DNA from: Bacillota bacterium
GTDB lineage: Bacteria; Bacillota; Clostridia; Tissierellales; Peptoniphilaceae
Reading direction: 5' to 3'
DNA: 46,574 bases
Assembly (NCBI GenBank): GCA_023393815.1
Contig: JAEXBU010000089.1
Span: 1 to 46,574 of the forward strand
The notes beneath the pieces were generated by a model. It was not told the DNA's origin and searched no databases. It was given only the letters and a program-made list of their open reading frames with translations. A program made the position numbers and the translations under genes. Positions 24,099-32,727 of the stretch are shown piece after piece (positions within the stretch are counted from its first letter, which is position 1; each line of letters opens with the position of its first letter).

Positions 24099-24196
24099 GT
24101 GAATATGTGGATATTGCCCTTTTAAAGGATCCGTCTCGCGATTATCTTGTGGATAATCTATGGATAGATCCGTGGATGGTTTCTCTTTTATCCACA
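24099..24196. other. DnaA-box cluster between dnaA and dnaN
   Basis: Perfect boxes TTATCCACA occur at 24188-24196 (plus) and 24148-24156 (minus). Near matches are TGTGGATAT at 24106-24114 and TGTGAATAT at 24099-24107. It is the smaller half of a bipartite origin, or a regulatory titration site for dnaN. Confidence 0.8.
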
Positions 24197-24198
24197 GC

Positions 24199-25539
24199 TC
24201 AGGAATTGTCTTTAATACTTTCTTTTAAGGATTCGATGGTCACGAAGAGATTCGTGTCTTTTTCCATGTCGTCCTTAATTTTGTCGCAGGCATGAATTAC
24301 CGTAGAGTGATCCCGTCCGCCGAATTCCTGGCCTATTTTAGGCAGGGACAAATCGGTCATTTCCCGGGTCAGATACATGGCGATTTGACGCGGATAAGCC
24401 AAAGGCCTGGATCGCTTTTTGCTGTCCATTTGTTCCACCGTAATGTGGTATTTTTCCGATACGACCTTTTTTATATGTTCCACCGTAATCTGTACGGGCT
24501 TGTTATTCTCGTAAATATCTTTTAATACCGTTGCCGCCGTTTCTTCCGTAATGACGCCGGTGGTTAGTTTTGAATAAGCGGTAACTCTGGAGAGAGCTCC
24601 TTCCAGTTCACGGATATTGCTCTTTACGTGCGTGGCAATGTAGTTAATCACTTCATCGGGCACTTGGAAACCGTCGCTTTTCGCCTTATTTCTTAAAATG
24701 GCGATTCGCGTTTCCAAATCCGGTGCTTGAATATCCACGACAAGTCCCCAGGCAAAGCGGGAAATCAGACGCTGTTCCAATTTTTGAATGTCTTTCGGCG
24801 GTTTATCGCTGGTCAGGACGATCTGTTTTTCTTGGGCGTGGAGCTCGTTAAAAGTATGGAAAAATTCGTCCATGGTAGATTCCTTGTCGGCGATAAATTG
24901 AATATCGTCGATTAAAAGTAGGTCCTGGGACCGATACTTCCGTCGAAATTCTTCGTTGCGATTGGTTTGAATAGAGGCAATAAATTCGTTGGTAAATTGT
25001 TCACTGGTCACGTACAAAATCCGCTTACTCGGGTCGCTTCGGTGCATAAAATGGCCGATGGCATGCATGAGATGGGTTTTTCCTAAACCGACGCCCCCGT
25101 AAATAAATAAGGGATTGGCGTGGGCCTCGAGGGGGTTTTCGGCGACTGCTAGGCACGCAGCGTGGGCAAATTGATTGGATTGGCCGACTACGAAAGAATC
25201 GAAGGTATATTTCGGATTTAAGTGGTAGAGAGCCTCAGCCGTGTTTTCCGCAGCTTGCGGTTGAACTTCCCCGTCGCCGGTGGTGAGGATAAATTGAATA
25301 TCCAAATCTTTTCCTCCGGCTTCTTTTACCACGCGGCGAATTAAATTCTTGTAATTGTTGTTGTTCTTTTTTAAATGATTGAGGACAAATTCTCTGGAGA
25401 CACCTAAAATCAAGGTATCGTCACGAATTGTGATCGGTTGGATCGGACGAAACCACGTGTTAATTTGAGACTCGTAAAGATTTTCCTGGAGAATCAATTG
25501 AAAGGCATCTTCCCAAAGGGCCTTAACATCAGTTGACAT
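24199..25539 (-). CDS. dnaA: Chromosomal replication initiator DnaA
   Basis: A 446-residue AAA+ initiator. Domain I covers about residues 1-80. A short Gln/Ala-rich linker follows. Domain III has Walker A GGVGLGKTHL (about 148-157) and Walker B LLIDDIQF. Domain IV has the DnaA signature FGGRDHSTVIHACDKI. It binds TTATCCACA boxes on both sides of its gene. The gene is leftward, divergent from rpmH across the origin. The ATG follows AAGGAGCG. The gene order dnaA-dnaN-S4-recF-gyrB-gyrA is the classical Firmicute arrangement. Confidence 0.98.
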   Translation of the reverse strand: MSTDVKALWEDAFQLILQENLYESQINTWFRPIQPITIRDDTLILGVSREFVLNHLKKNNNNYKNLIRRVVKEAGGKDLDIQFILTTGDGEVQPQAAENTAEALYHLNPKYTFDSFVVGQSNQFAHAACLAVAENPLEAHANPLFIYGGVGLGKTHLMHAIGHFMHRSDPSKRILYVTSEQFTNEFIASIQTNRNEEFRRKYRSQDLLLIDDIQFIADKESTMDEFFHTFNELHAQEKQIVLTSDKPPKDIQKLEQRLISRFAWGLVVDIQAPDLETRIAILRNKAKSDGFQVPDEVINYIATHVKSNIRELEGALSRVTAYSKLTTGVITEETAATVLKDIYENNKPVQITVEHIKKVVSEKYHITVEQMDSKKRSRPLAYPRQIAMYLTREMTDLSLPKIGQEFGGRDHSTVIHACDKIKDDMEKDTNLFVTIESLKESIKDNS

Positions 25540-25850
25540 TCACTTTCGCTCCTTGACTTTTTATATCAACATATTCACATGTGGAGAGAATCCCTATGGA
25601 TGAAAAAATCCACAAGAATGTGGATCGTGGGGATAGATAGTTTATAAACAATGATCTTCAAAGCATATGTTTATAAACGTCGGTCTTTCTTTTGTATTTG
25701 AAGGGAAAAAGTGTGGAAATAAAAAACTTATCAACAAGTTATACACAATATGTGAATAACTAACAAATTTTCCACAGGCTTTATTCTTATGCACACCCTC
25801 GAGATAATTATACACAAATACAAAAAAGTTATCAACATATCGGTTGTAAG
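25540..25850. other. oriC: DnaA-box-rich origin between dnaA and rpmH
   Basis: The largest gene-free stretch (25540-26017) holds no coding sequence. Seven boxes lie in about 110 bases: TTATCAACA 25728-25736, TTATACACA 25739-25747, TGTGAATAA (minus) 25751-25759, TTTTCCACA 25768-25776, TTATGCACA 25787-25795, TTATACACA 25808-25816 and TTATCAACA 25829-25837. Weaker ones (ATATTCACA, TGTGGATCG) lie at 25571-25630. Two identical palindromes GTTTATAAAC are at 25640-25649 and 25669-25678 in an AT-rich part that could be the unwinding element. Gene direction switches here. Confidence 0.9.
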
Positions 25851-25921
25851 GTTTAGGGGAAGATGACTTGCCCTAAATGGGATAATTGTGCCTTTTTTCG
25901 TGAACTTTCCTTTAAAATCGA

Positions 25922-25950
25922 TTGACTTCCCGCGAACCAGTCCCTATAAT
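25922..25950 (+). promoter_or_regulatory. Strong sigma-A promoter of rpmH-rnpA
   Basis: TTGACT at 25922-25927 and TATAAT at 25945-25950 are separated by 17 bases, 67 bases before rpmH. The leader contains a very strong ribosome site GGAGGAGG. Confidence 0.9.
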
Positions 25951-26017
25951 ATATAGAGTGTATTTTAAAAAATAGGTCCATTGGGCATTTTTTTATCCCG
26001 ACGGAGGAGGTGTAACG

Positions 26018-26152
26018 ATGAAAAGAACGTATCAACCGAAACGCAAACAAAGAAAAAGAGAACACGGTTTTCGCGCCCGCATGAGAACGCGCAACGGTCG
26101 TAAGGTTTTGCGCGCCCGCAGAGCAAAGGGAAGAAAAAGACTTTCCGCTTAA
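26018..26152 (+). CDS. rpmH: Ribosomal protein bL34
   Basis: A 44-residue, highly basic protein starting MKRTYQPKRKQRKREHGFRA and ending GRKRLSA, the standard bL34 sequence and length. It is part of the large ribosomal subunit. It is the first gene rightward from oriC behind a strong promoter, with GGAGGAGG before the ATG, and is three bases from rnpA. Confidence 0.98.
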   Translation: MKRTYQPKRKQRKREHGFRARMRTRNGRKVLRARRAKGRKRLSA

Positions 26153-26155
26153 TCC

Positions 26156-26506
26156 ATGGAAAAAAAGTACTTTCTAACGAAAGACGGCGATTTTAAAAAA
26201 GTATATAGAAAGAGAAAAACGTTCGGTAACAGAAATTTTACTCTTTACGTTAAAAAAAACGGCCTGGCCCATTCCAGGATGGGTTTTTCCATCAACAAGA
26301 AGGTGGGAAAGGCCGTTGTTCGTAATAAAATAAAAAGACGACTGAAGGCTCTTTACGGAGACGTGTATCCGCGCCTCGCGCCGGGTTACGATTTCGTCGT
26401 GGTGGTGAAAAACAACGTAGCTGATTTAGATTTTCAGACTATGAAATCGGCGTTTCACCATCTATTTCGCGTATCGAAGTTTTTAAAGGGAGGCAAAAAG
26501 TCATGA
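26156..26506 (+). CDS. rnpA: Ribonuclease P protein component
   Basis: A 116-residue basic protein that assists the RNase P RNA in cutting tRNA 5' leaders. The RNR-like motif appears as AVVRNKIKRRLKAL (about residues 58-71), preceded by the FGNRNFTLYVKKN strand region typical of the fold. It is three bases after rpmH and overlaps yidD by four bases (ATGA), in the conserved rpmH-rnpA-yidD-yidC order. Confidence 0.96.
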   Translation: MEKKYFLTKDGDFKKVYRKRKTFGNRNFTLYVKKNGLAHSRMGFSINKKVGKAVVRNKIKRRLKALYGDVYPRLAPGYDFVVVVKNNVADLDFQTMKSAFHHLFRVSKFLKGGKKS

Positions 26507-26718
26507 GGACTTTGGCCTTGGGAATAATCCGCTTTTATCAAAAGGTAATTTCCCCTTATCTTTTACCGGGCTCTCATTGTCGGTTTTATCCTACGTGTAG
26601 CGAGTACGGCTACCAAGCTTTTTCAAAATACCCTTTCTTTAAAGCGCTTTATTTAACCGTAAGGCGCATTTTACGCTGTCACCCTTTTCATAAGGGTGGC
26701 TATGATCCACTTCCATAG
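26503..26718 (+). CDS. yidD: Membrane protein insertion efficiency factor YidD
   Basis: A 71-residue protein with the complete YidD pattern: FYQKVISPYL, then CRFYPTCSEYGYQAF with the conserved cysteines, and HPFHKGGYDPLP at the end. It is thought to be an amphipathic membrane-associated helper of YidC. It overlaps rnpA and is 17 bases from yidC. Confidence 0.96.
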   Translation: MRTLALGIIRFYQKVISPYLLPGSHCRFYPTCSEYGYQAFSKYPFFKALYLTVRRILRCHPFHKGGYDPLP

Positions 26719-26735
26719 ATTAGGAGGACGTTCAT

Positions 26736-27461
26736 TTGATTAACGCATTAGCGAGTTTTTTCGGCACGATTCTGCACGGAATTTATAATTTCGTATCGAA
26801 TCTGGGATCGGAACCGAAGATGATTTCCTATTATGCGATTGCCATTATTGTAACCACCTTGCTTTTTCGCTTGGCTCTATTGCCTTTGAATTTATTTCAA
26901 ACGAAAAATCAGTTGAAAATGGCCAAATTGCAGCCGGAAATGAAGAAAATCCAAAAAAAATACGAGAAAGATCCGCAATTGTTGGCGCAAAAGCAGTCAC
27001 AATTTTACAAGGAAGCGCAATTTAATCCATTGAGCGGTTGCCTGCCTATGCTCGTTCAATTTCCCGTACTCTTAGCTTTTTATCGGATCTTTATGTTTCC
27101 GACAAAATTTGCCTTTACGAACCCGGATTTTTACGCGTCTATACAAAAGAATTTCTTTTTTGTTCAAAATCTCGACCAGGCGGATCCGACGAAGATTGTA
27201 CTGCCCGTCGTAGCGGCATTTTTTACATGGCTCTCCACTTATATCGTGCAAAAGAGCAACAATGCACCCTCGACGGAGCAATCGGAGCAAATGATGCGGA
27301 CAATGTCTATGATGATGCCGATTATGATCTTTATGTTTGCGAGACGTATGGCGGCGGGGCTGGTATTGTACTGGATCGTCGGTAGTATTTATACGATTTT
27401 CCAACAATACGTAAGCAATAAATTTATCGAAAAAGAAAAAGAAAAAGAAGCGGAGGCATAG
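26736..27461 (+). CDS. yidC: YidC/Oxa1 membrane protein insertase (short Gram-positive form)
   Basis: A 241-residue polytopic protein that inserts membrane proteins with or without SecYEG. It has the Oxa1 core: a first helix around YAIAIIVTTLLFRLALLPL with the conserved Arg in the groove, the Lys-rich cytoplasmic hairpin MAKLQPEMKKIQKKYEKDPQ, and later helices around LPMLVQFPVLLAFY and FTWLSTYIVQ. No lipobox is visible. The start is TTG after AGGAGGACG, giving MINALASFF. One base separates it from khpB. Confidence 0.95.
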   Translation: MINALASFFGTILHGIYNFVSNLGSEPKMISYYAIAIIVTTLLFRLALLPLNLFQTKNQLKMAKLQPEMKKIQKKYEKDPQLLAQKQSQFYKEAQFNPLSGCLPMLVQFPVLLAFYRIFMFPTKFAFTNPDFYASIQKNFFFVQNLDQADPTKIVLPVVAAFFTWLSTYIVQKSNNAPSTEQSEQMMRTMSMMMPIMIFMFARRMAAGLVLYWIVGSIYTIFQQYVSNKFIEKEKEKEAEA

Positions 27462-27462
27462 C

Positions 27463-28299
27463 ATGAACTTCTCCATCCAATCGGCAAAAACTATCGATGA
27501 GGCCGTGGAAAAGGCCCTTCTCGAGTTAAAAGCCACGCGCGATGACGTGGATATCGAAGTAATTGAAGCGCCCAGCGGCGGTTTTTTGGGACTGATTGGG
27601 GGCAGGGATGCGATTGTCAAAGTAAAGAAGAAAATAGATCACAAGGACATCGTGGATTCTATTTTAAAGGATGAAGAAATCGAGACCGTGCGTTCGGTGT
27701 TGGACGAAAAGATCGAAAAGGAGACGGACGTACCCGAAAAAGTGAGGGAAGAAAAAGAGACGTCTCTTTCCGAAAGTGCGTCCGAAGAGGTGCCTATCGA
27801 GGACGAGAGCTATTTTGAGCAATTAAACGACGACGACATGGAAATGTTGATTCGGGAGTATATCGACCGGGTGATGAGCGCCATGGACTTGGGTTACACG
27901 TTGTCTGTGGATTTTAAAGACAATGAGATCCACGTTTCCATCGACGGAAAGAAAGAGGAGACGGGCATCGTCATCGGCAAGCACGGAGCTACCTTAAACG
28001 GCATTCAAATAGTGTTGTCGGCTATGGTCAATCAACGCAGTAGGGATTTTCGACGCGTGATCGTGGATTGCAGCGACTATAGAAAAAAACGCGAACAGAT
28101 CCTGAAGCGCATCGCCGGAAAGACGGCGAACAAGGTTTTAAAGACGAATAAATCCATTAAGTTGGAGCCGATGAATGCACAGGAGAGGCGAATTATCCAT
28201 GCCTGCCTGGCCAATGTGGAGGGCATTCGAACGAAGAGTGAAGGAAAAGATCCTCACCGGCGCGTCGTCATTCATAAGGATACATCTCAACCTTCATAG
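27463..28299 (+). CDS. khpB: Jag/KhpB RNA-binding protein (Jag-N, KH, R3H)
   Basis: A 278-residue protein with three domains. The Jag-N domain (about 1-55, with APSGGFLGLIGGRDA) is followed by an acidic linker (about 60-120), a KH domain with the GxxG-like VIGKHGATLNGIQIVLSA, and an R3H domain ending EGKDPHRRVVIHKD. KhpB binds RNA, usually with KhpA, and affects cell elongation and division in Gram-positive bacteria. The gene is coupled to yidC, as usual. Its stop codon lies inside the stem of the terminator that follows. Confidence 0.94.
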   Translation: MNFSIQSAKTIDEAVEKALLELKATRDDVDIEVIEAPSGGFLGLIGGRDAIVKVKKKIDHKDIVDSILKDEEIETVRSVLDEKIEKETDVPEKVREEKETSLSESASEEVPIEDESYFEQLNDDDMEMLIREYIDRVMSAMDLGYTLSVDFKDNEIHVSIDGKKEETGIVIGKHGATLNGIQIVLSAMVNQRSRDFRRVIVDCSDYRKKREQILKRIAGKTANKVLKTNKSIKLEPMNAQERRIIHACLANVEGIRTKSEGKDPHRRVVIHKDTSQPS

Positions 28300-28318
28300 T
28301 CTCTATGAAGGTTTTTTT
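28289..28318 (+). terminator. Terminator overlapping the end of khpB
   Basis: AACCTTCATAG (28289-28299) and its complement CTATGAAGGTT (28303-28313) form a perfect 11-bp stem with a TCT loop, followed by a T-run to 28318. The left arm includes the last codons and stop codon of khpB. Confidence 0.9.
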
Positions 28319-28337
28319 ATAGGAAAGGTTGGGGAGT

Positions 28338-29696
28338 ATGACTATTGCGGCTATTTCTACGGCGAAGTCTGCCGCGGGGATCGGCATCGTCCGATTGAGC
28401 GGCGAAGGCTCCATTGCTCTGGCCGAGGGATTTTTCAAAAGTAAACAGTCTTTGTCGGATCCTTCCAACGATAGAAAACTTCTCTATGGTCACTTTGTAT
28501 GTGACGAAGAAGTAATCGACGAGGTTTTATGCGTGGCTTTTCGCGGACCCTTTAGCTATACCGGCGAGGATATGGTAGAGGTTCAGGCGCATGGCAGTCG
28601 AATTGGACTGGAGCGGATTTTGGACTGCTTTATTTCCGCTGGAGCCGAGCCGGCGAAGCGGGGCGAGTTCACGAAGATCGCTTTTTTAAATGGAAAATTG
28701 GACTTAACGGAAGCAGAGGCCATTATCGATATGATCGAGTCGGAAAGTATCTCGGCCCAGAAGCAAAGTGCACGGCAGCTGAGCGGTCATTTGTACCGTA
28801 AGATCGAAGGGTTCCGCACTTGCCTAAAAGATACATTGGCCCACTTGGTGGCGGATATCGACTTTTCTACGGAAGAGGTAGAACCGGTGGATGTGTCCGC
28901 TCTCGTAGAAACGGCGGAAGGCATTTTAAAGGAAATGCGTGCTTTGGAGGCAACTTTTGCCCGAGGAAAATTGATCCAGGAAGGCATTGCCACAGCCATT
29001 GTAGGAAAACCTAACGTAGGAAAAAGTTCGTTTTTAAATAAAATTCTGCGTGAAGATAAGGCTATCGTTACGGATATTCCGGGAACTACGCGGGACGTGC
29101 TTGAGGCGAGTGTGTCTTTAAACGGCATTCACCTGCGCATTCAGGATACGGCGGGAATTCGAAAGACGGACGATACGATCGAGCAAATAGGGATTGAGCG
29201 GGCCGTGGATAGTATGGAAAAGGCAGATTTGATTATTGCCCTTTTCGATGCGTCGAAACCCTTAGATGACACGGACCGTGCCATTATCGAAAAAATTGCG
29301 TCCCGTAGAGCGATTTGTCTATTAAATAAACAGGACTTGGGATCGGTGTTGCACAAAAAAGAAATGGAAGTTTATTTTCCCGGTGCCGTTGTCGAAACCA
29401 GCCTGATCGAAGACAAAGGTCTCGAGGCGGTGGAAGGGTTAATCGAGTCTTGGTTTTTGTCCGGCGCCATTGAAGAGGAGGAAATTCAGATCTATTCCTT
29501 GCGACACAAAAAATTGCTTTCGGAAGGGATTGATTCCTTATCCAAGGCGATAGAAGATATTCGCACCGGAATCGGACTGGATTTGGCGGAAGTCTACATG
29601 GAGGATACTTTTTTAAAGCTGGGAGAAATTACCGGTCAAACCGCCGGGGAAGAAGTATTGGATCACGTTTTTTCTAAATTCTGTATCGGAAAATAA
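28338..29696 (+). CDS. mnmE: tRNA modification GTPase MnmE
   Basis: A 452-residue GTPase that, with MnmG, adds the aminomethyl-type group to wobble uridines of tRNA. The N-terminal folate-binding domain begins TIAAISTAKSAAGIGIVRLS. The inserted G domain has GKPNVGKSSF, a DTAG box and NKQD. The C-terminus ends FCIGK, with the functional Cys. The ATG at 28338 gives the usual N-terminus; a TTG three codons earlier is also in frame. Nine bases before mnmG. Confidence 0.96.
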   Translation: MTIAAISTAKSAAGIGIVRLSGEGSIALAEGFFKSKQSLSDPSNDRKLLYGHFVCDEEVIDEVLCVAFRGPFSYTGEDMVEVQAHGSRIGLERILDCFISAGAEPAKRGEFTKIAFLNGKLDLTEAEAIIDMIESESISAQKQSARQLSGHLYRKIEGFRTCLKDTLAHLVADIDFSTEEVEPVDVSALVETAEGILKEMRALEATFARGKLIQEGIATAIVGKPNVGKSSFLNKILREDKAIVTDIPGTTRDVLEASVSLNGIHLRIQDTAGIRKTDDTIEQIGIERAVDSMEKADLIIALFDASKPLDDTDRAIIEKIASRRAICLLNKQDLGSVLHKKEMEVYFPGAVVETSLIEDKGLEAVEGLIESWFLSGAIEEEEIQIYSLRHKKLLSEGIDSLSKAIEDIRTGIGLDLAEVYMEDTFLKLGEITGQTAGEEVLDHVFSKFCIGK

Positions 29697-29705
29697 GGAG
29701 AAAAG

Positions 29706-31613
29706 ATGAATTTTTTAGCAAAGGACGTCGATATCGTCGTCGTCGGCGCGGGTCACGCCGGCTGTGAAGCGGCCTTAGCGGCAGCGCGCATGGGCCATAA
29801 AGTAGTTATCCTTACGATAAATTTAAATGCCGTGGCCGCCATGAATTGCAATCCCAATGTTGGGGGGACGGGCAAGGGCCACTTGGTTCGCGAAATTGAC
29901 GCCTTGGGCGGAGAAATCGGGCGAAATATCGATAAAACCTTTATTCAATCGCGTATGCTCAATCGATCCAAGGGGCCGGCAGTGCATTCCCTGCGCGCGC
30001 AGGCGGACAAGTGGGACTACCATACGGCGATGAAACAGACGTTGGAAAATACAAAAAATCTGTTTTTAGTACAGGACGAAGCCGTGGCGTTTAACTTAGA
30101 AGAGGGACAGGTAGCGGGCGTCATAACAAAGAGTGGTGCGATCTATCGTTCGAAGAAGACGATTTTAGCTACGGGAACCTACCTTCGCGGCCGCGTATTC
30201 ATGGGGGAAGTAAATTTTCCCTCCGGACCCGACGGAATGCAGCCGGCCAATGCGCTTACATCGGCCATTGAAGATTTAGGAATCGAGACCATGCGTATGA
30301 AAACGGGCACTCCGGCGCGGGTGCACCGGGATTCCATTAACTTTTCTGGTATGGACGTGCAGAAAGGGGATGCCCACATCGTCCCCTTTTCCTTCTCGAA
30401 TTTCGATGTGGATTATTCGGACAAAAAACAAATTGACTGTTACTTAACCTATACGACCCCTGAATGCCACGAAATTATCCGAGAAAATATTCACCGCTCC
30501 GCCATGGCCATGGGGGACATTGAAGGCACGGGACCCCGGTACTGCCCTTCCATCGAAGACAAGGTGACGCGTTTCGCCGATAGAGATCGCCACCAGGTTT
30601 TTCTCGAGCCGGAAGGTTTACACACAAAAGAAATTTACGTGCAAGGGGTATCCTCCTCTTTGCCCGTGGAAGTACAAATGGCTCTCTACCACAAGATCGA
30701 CGGCTTGGAAAATTGTGAATTTATGCGCCCGGCTTACGCCATTGAGTACGATGCCATTGACGCGACCAAACTTCGATTGAGTTTGCAGGTAACGGATTCG
30801 CCGAATCTCTACATGGCCGGACAAATCAACGGTTCCAGCGGCTACGAAGAGGCGGCGGCGCAAGGACTTATGGCGGGCATTAATGCGGCATTAGCTATTG
30901 AGGGCAAGGAACCTCTAATCTTAGGTCGCGATCAGGCCTATATCGGCGTGTTGATCGACGATTTAGTGACCAAAGGTACGCGGGAGCCCTACCGAATGAT
31001 GACGGCACGAGCGGAATATCGTTTAACTCTGCGCCAGGACAATGCAGATTTGCGCCTGACGGAGATCGGGCGTGCGGTGGGACTGGTCGGCGACGAACAA
31101 TACGAAAAATTTATCGCCCGTCGCGATGCCATTGAAGGGGAACGGGCACGTCTTTCTTCCATTCAGATCAATCCTACACAGGAAAATTCCAATATTCTCA
31201 ACGGGATGGGTTCGGCTATTCTTAAAAATGCCACGTCTCTTTTAAACTTGATGCAACGGCCGGAGCTGACCTACGAAAGCTTGGCGGTTTTTGATCCCGA
31301 TCGACCCAAATTGCCCCGCCACGTTATCGAGGAAGTGGAGACGGACATTCGCTATAAGGGATACATTGAAAAGCAAGCGGCGCAAATTCAAAAATTTCGA
31401 AAGATGGAGAACAAGTTGCTGCCTAAAGATTTGGATTACGCCTCTATCGGAGGGCTCCGAAACGAGGCAAAAGAAAAGCTCAATAAAATAAAACCAGAGT
31501 CGGTAGGTCAGGCGGGGCGTATTAGCGGAGTCAGTCCCGCGGACATTAACGTATTATTAATTTATTTAGAGCAGAAACACAGGGAGGAAGCAAATGGATT
31601 GGCAGACGCGTAA
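29706..31613 (+). CDS. mnmG: tRNA uridine-5-carboxymethylaminomethyl modification protein MnmG
   Basis: A 635-residue FAD enzyme, partner of MnmE. The dinucleotide-binding fold is VDIVVVGAGHAGCEAALAA at the start. GNVGGTGKGHLVREIDALGG-type signature appears as NPNVGGTGKGHLVREIDALG. The second signature is GQINGSSGYEEAAAQGL. The helical C-terminal domain is present (to about residue 630). Length is slightly above the common 620-630. It overlaps rsmG by 20 bases. Confidence 0.97.
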   Translation: MNFLAKDVDIVVVGAGHAGCEAALAAARMGHKVVILTINLNAVAAMNCNPNVGGTGKGHLVREIDALGGEIGRNIDKTFIQSRMLNRSKGPAVHSLRAQADKWDYHTAMKQTLENTKNLFLVQDEAVAFNLEEGQVAGVITKSGAIYRSKKTILATGTYLRGRVFMGEVNFPSGPDGMQPANALTSAIEDLGIETMRMKTGTPARVHRDSINFSGMDVQKGDAHIVPFSFSNFDVDYSDKKQIDCYLTYTTPECHEIIRENIHRSAMAMGDIEGTGPRYCPSIEDKVTRFADRDRHQVFLEPEGLHTKEIYVQGVSSSLPVEVQMALYHKIDGLENCEFMRPAYAIEYDAIDATKLRLSLQVTDSPNLYMAGQINGSSGYEEAAAQGLMAGINAALAIEGKEPLILGRDQAYIGVLIDDLVTKGTREPYRMMTARAEYRLTLRQDNADLRLTEIGRAVGLVGDEQYEKFIARRDAIEGERARLSSIQINPTQENSNILNGMGSAILKNATSLLNLMQRPELTYESLAVFDPDRPKLPRHVIEEVETDIRYKGYIEKQAAQIQKFRKMENKLLPKDLDYASIGGLRNEAKEKLNKIKPESVGQAGRISGVSPADINVLLIYLEQKHREEANGLADA

Positions 31614-32295
31614 GGAGTATTTAAAGCAATTTCCCGTAGAAATCCCCTACGAGGCCTTTAATCGCTACGCAGACATCCTCTTGGATTGGAACGAACGGAT
31701 GAACTTGACGAGGATAACCGATTCCGACCAAATGATGGACAAGCACTTTATCGACTCCTTGACTCCGACGTTATTGGATCACTACGAAGGTACGGGAAAA
31801 ATCTTGGATTTAGGAACCGGTGCGGGATTTCCAGGCATGGTTCTCGCTATGATTTCGCCAAAGAGAGAGGTACACTTAATGGACAGCTTAAATAAGCGCA
31901 TAACCTTTTTGGATTACGTAGTCGATGAATTGGCTCTTTCCAACGTGCGTACATTCCATGCCCGAGCCGAAGAAGCGGGACGAGATGCGAAATTTCGCGA
32001 GCAATACCAAGTGGTTCTTTCCCGCGCCGTCGCCCGCCTGCCGATTTTGGCGGAGTATTGCCTGCCTTTTGTCCACGAAGGCGGTTGTTTTATTGCTATG
32101 AAAGGTTCGGAAGGCGTGGAGGAAGTGAAGGAAGCGGCTCGTGCCTTCGACATCTTGGGCGGAAAAATCGATAAAGTGGTAGATCTTCACCTTCCGGGCG
32201 GCGACGAACGACACTTAATTGTAGTAAAAAAAGTGAAAGCAACACCGGAAAAGTACCCCCGCGGAAGCGGAAAGCCGAGAAAGGATCCCCTGTAA
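31594..32295 (+). CDS. rsmG: 16S rRNA (guanine-N7) methyltransferase RsmG
   Basis: A 233-residue SAM methyltransferase for G527 of 16S rRNA (E. coli numbering). The SAM-binding motif is LDLGTGAGFPGMVLAM. Other GidB hallmarks are WNERMNLTRITD near the N-terminus and LSRAVARLPIL. Its basic tail (KYPRGSGKPRKDPL) is typical. It completes the mnmE-mnmG-rsmG set before the partition genes. The ATG follows GGGAGGAAGCA and lies inside mnmG. Confidence 0.96.
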   Translation: MDWQTRKEYLKQFPVEIPYEAFNRYADILLDWNERMNLTRITDSDQMMDKHFIDSLTPTLLDHYEGTGKILDLGTGAGFPGMVLAMISPKREVHLMDSLNKRITFLDYVVDELALSNVRTFHARAEEAGRDAKFREQYQVVLSRAVARLPILAEYCLPFVHEGGCFIAMKGSEGVEEVKEAARAFDILGGKIDKVVDLHLPGGDERHLIVVKKVKATPEKYPRGSGKPRKDPL

Positions 32296-32297
32296 AT

Positions 32298-32723
32298 ATG
32301 TTGTTCTATATTCCCGCCTTTATCTACCTTCTCTACCGATTTTATAAAAAACACGACCAACTGAACGCGGTTCTTTTAGCATTGTGTCTAATAAGTGCCA
32401 TGTCTTATTTGGGTTTACCCGAACGGTTCATCCATCCGATTCCTTACGTATTTCCAATAATTACCTTCGGGCTGCTGTTGATTTTTATTTATTTAACTCG
32501 GCGCGAGTATAAAAATGCCAAAGGAAACTATCTGAAGGAGCGACGAAAGCTGCGAGAAAACGAAACGGAGAAAGGAGATTTCCCGGACAAGGGCGAACGA
32601 ATTGTAATTAAGGACAGCAAAACCTTGGAAGAAAAAATCATTTACGTAAAACGAGAAGGCGATCAAAATGTTCCACATGGAACAAATGAAGAGGAGAAGA
32701 AGGAACAGAAAATAGAAAAGTAG
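32298..32723 (+). CDS. Hypothetical membrane protein before parA
   Basis: A 141-residue protein I do not recognise. Three hydrophobic segments lie at about residues 1-15, 22-40 and 46-66. A long, charged cytoplasmic tail follows (Lys/Glu-rich to the end). It starts two bases after the rsmG stop, so it belongs to that operon. One parS-type site lies in the codons for its tail, and a second in the terminator that follows. The tail composition may therefore partly reflect the DNA site. Confidence 0.65.
   Translation: MLFYIPAFIYLLYRFYKKHDQLNAVLLALCLISAMSYLGLPERFIHPIPYVFPIITFGLLLIFIYLTRREYKNAKGNYLKERRKLRENETEKGDFPDKGERIVIKDSKTLEEKIIYVKREGDQNVPHGTNEEEKKEQKIEK
32669..32684. other. parS: parS-type site 1, inside a coding tail
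   Basis: TGTTCCACATGGAACA is a 16-base near-palindrome one base away from the perfect site 68 bases downstream and close to the Firmicute parS consensus TGTTTCACGTGAAACA. It is read as codons for the NVPHGT part of the upstream membrane protein. Confidence 0.75.
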
Positions 32724-32727
32724 ATGT

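Noticed and set aside
25853..26065. 70-residue leftward reading frame opposite rpmH
   Set aside because: It runs over the rpmH promoter and start on the other strand, has no ribosome site and encodes an unlikely protein.
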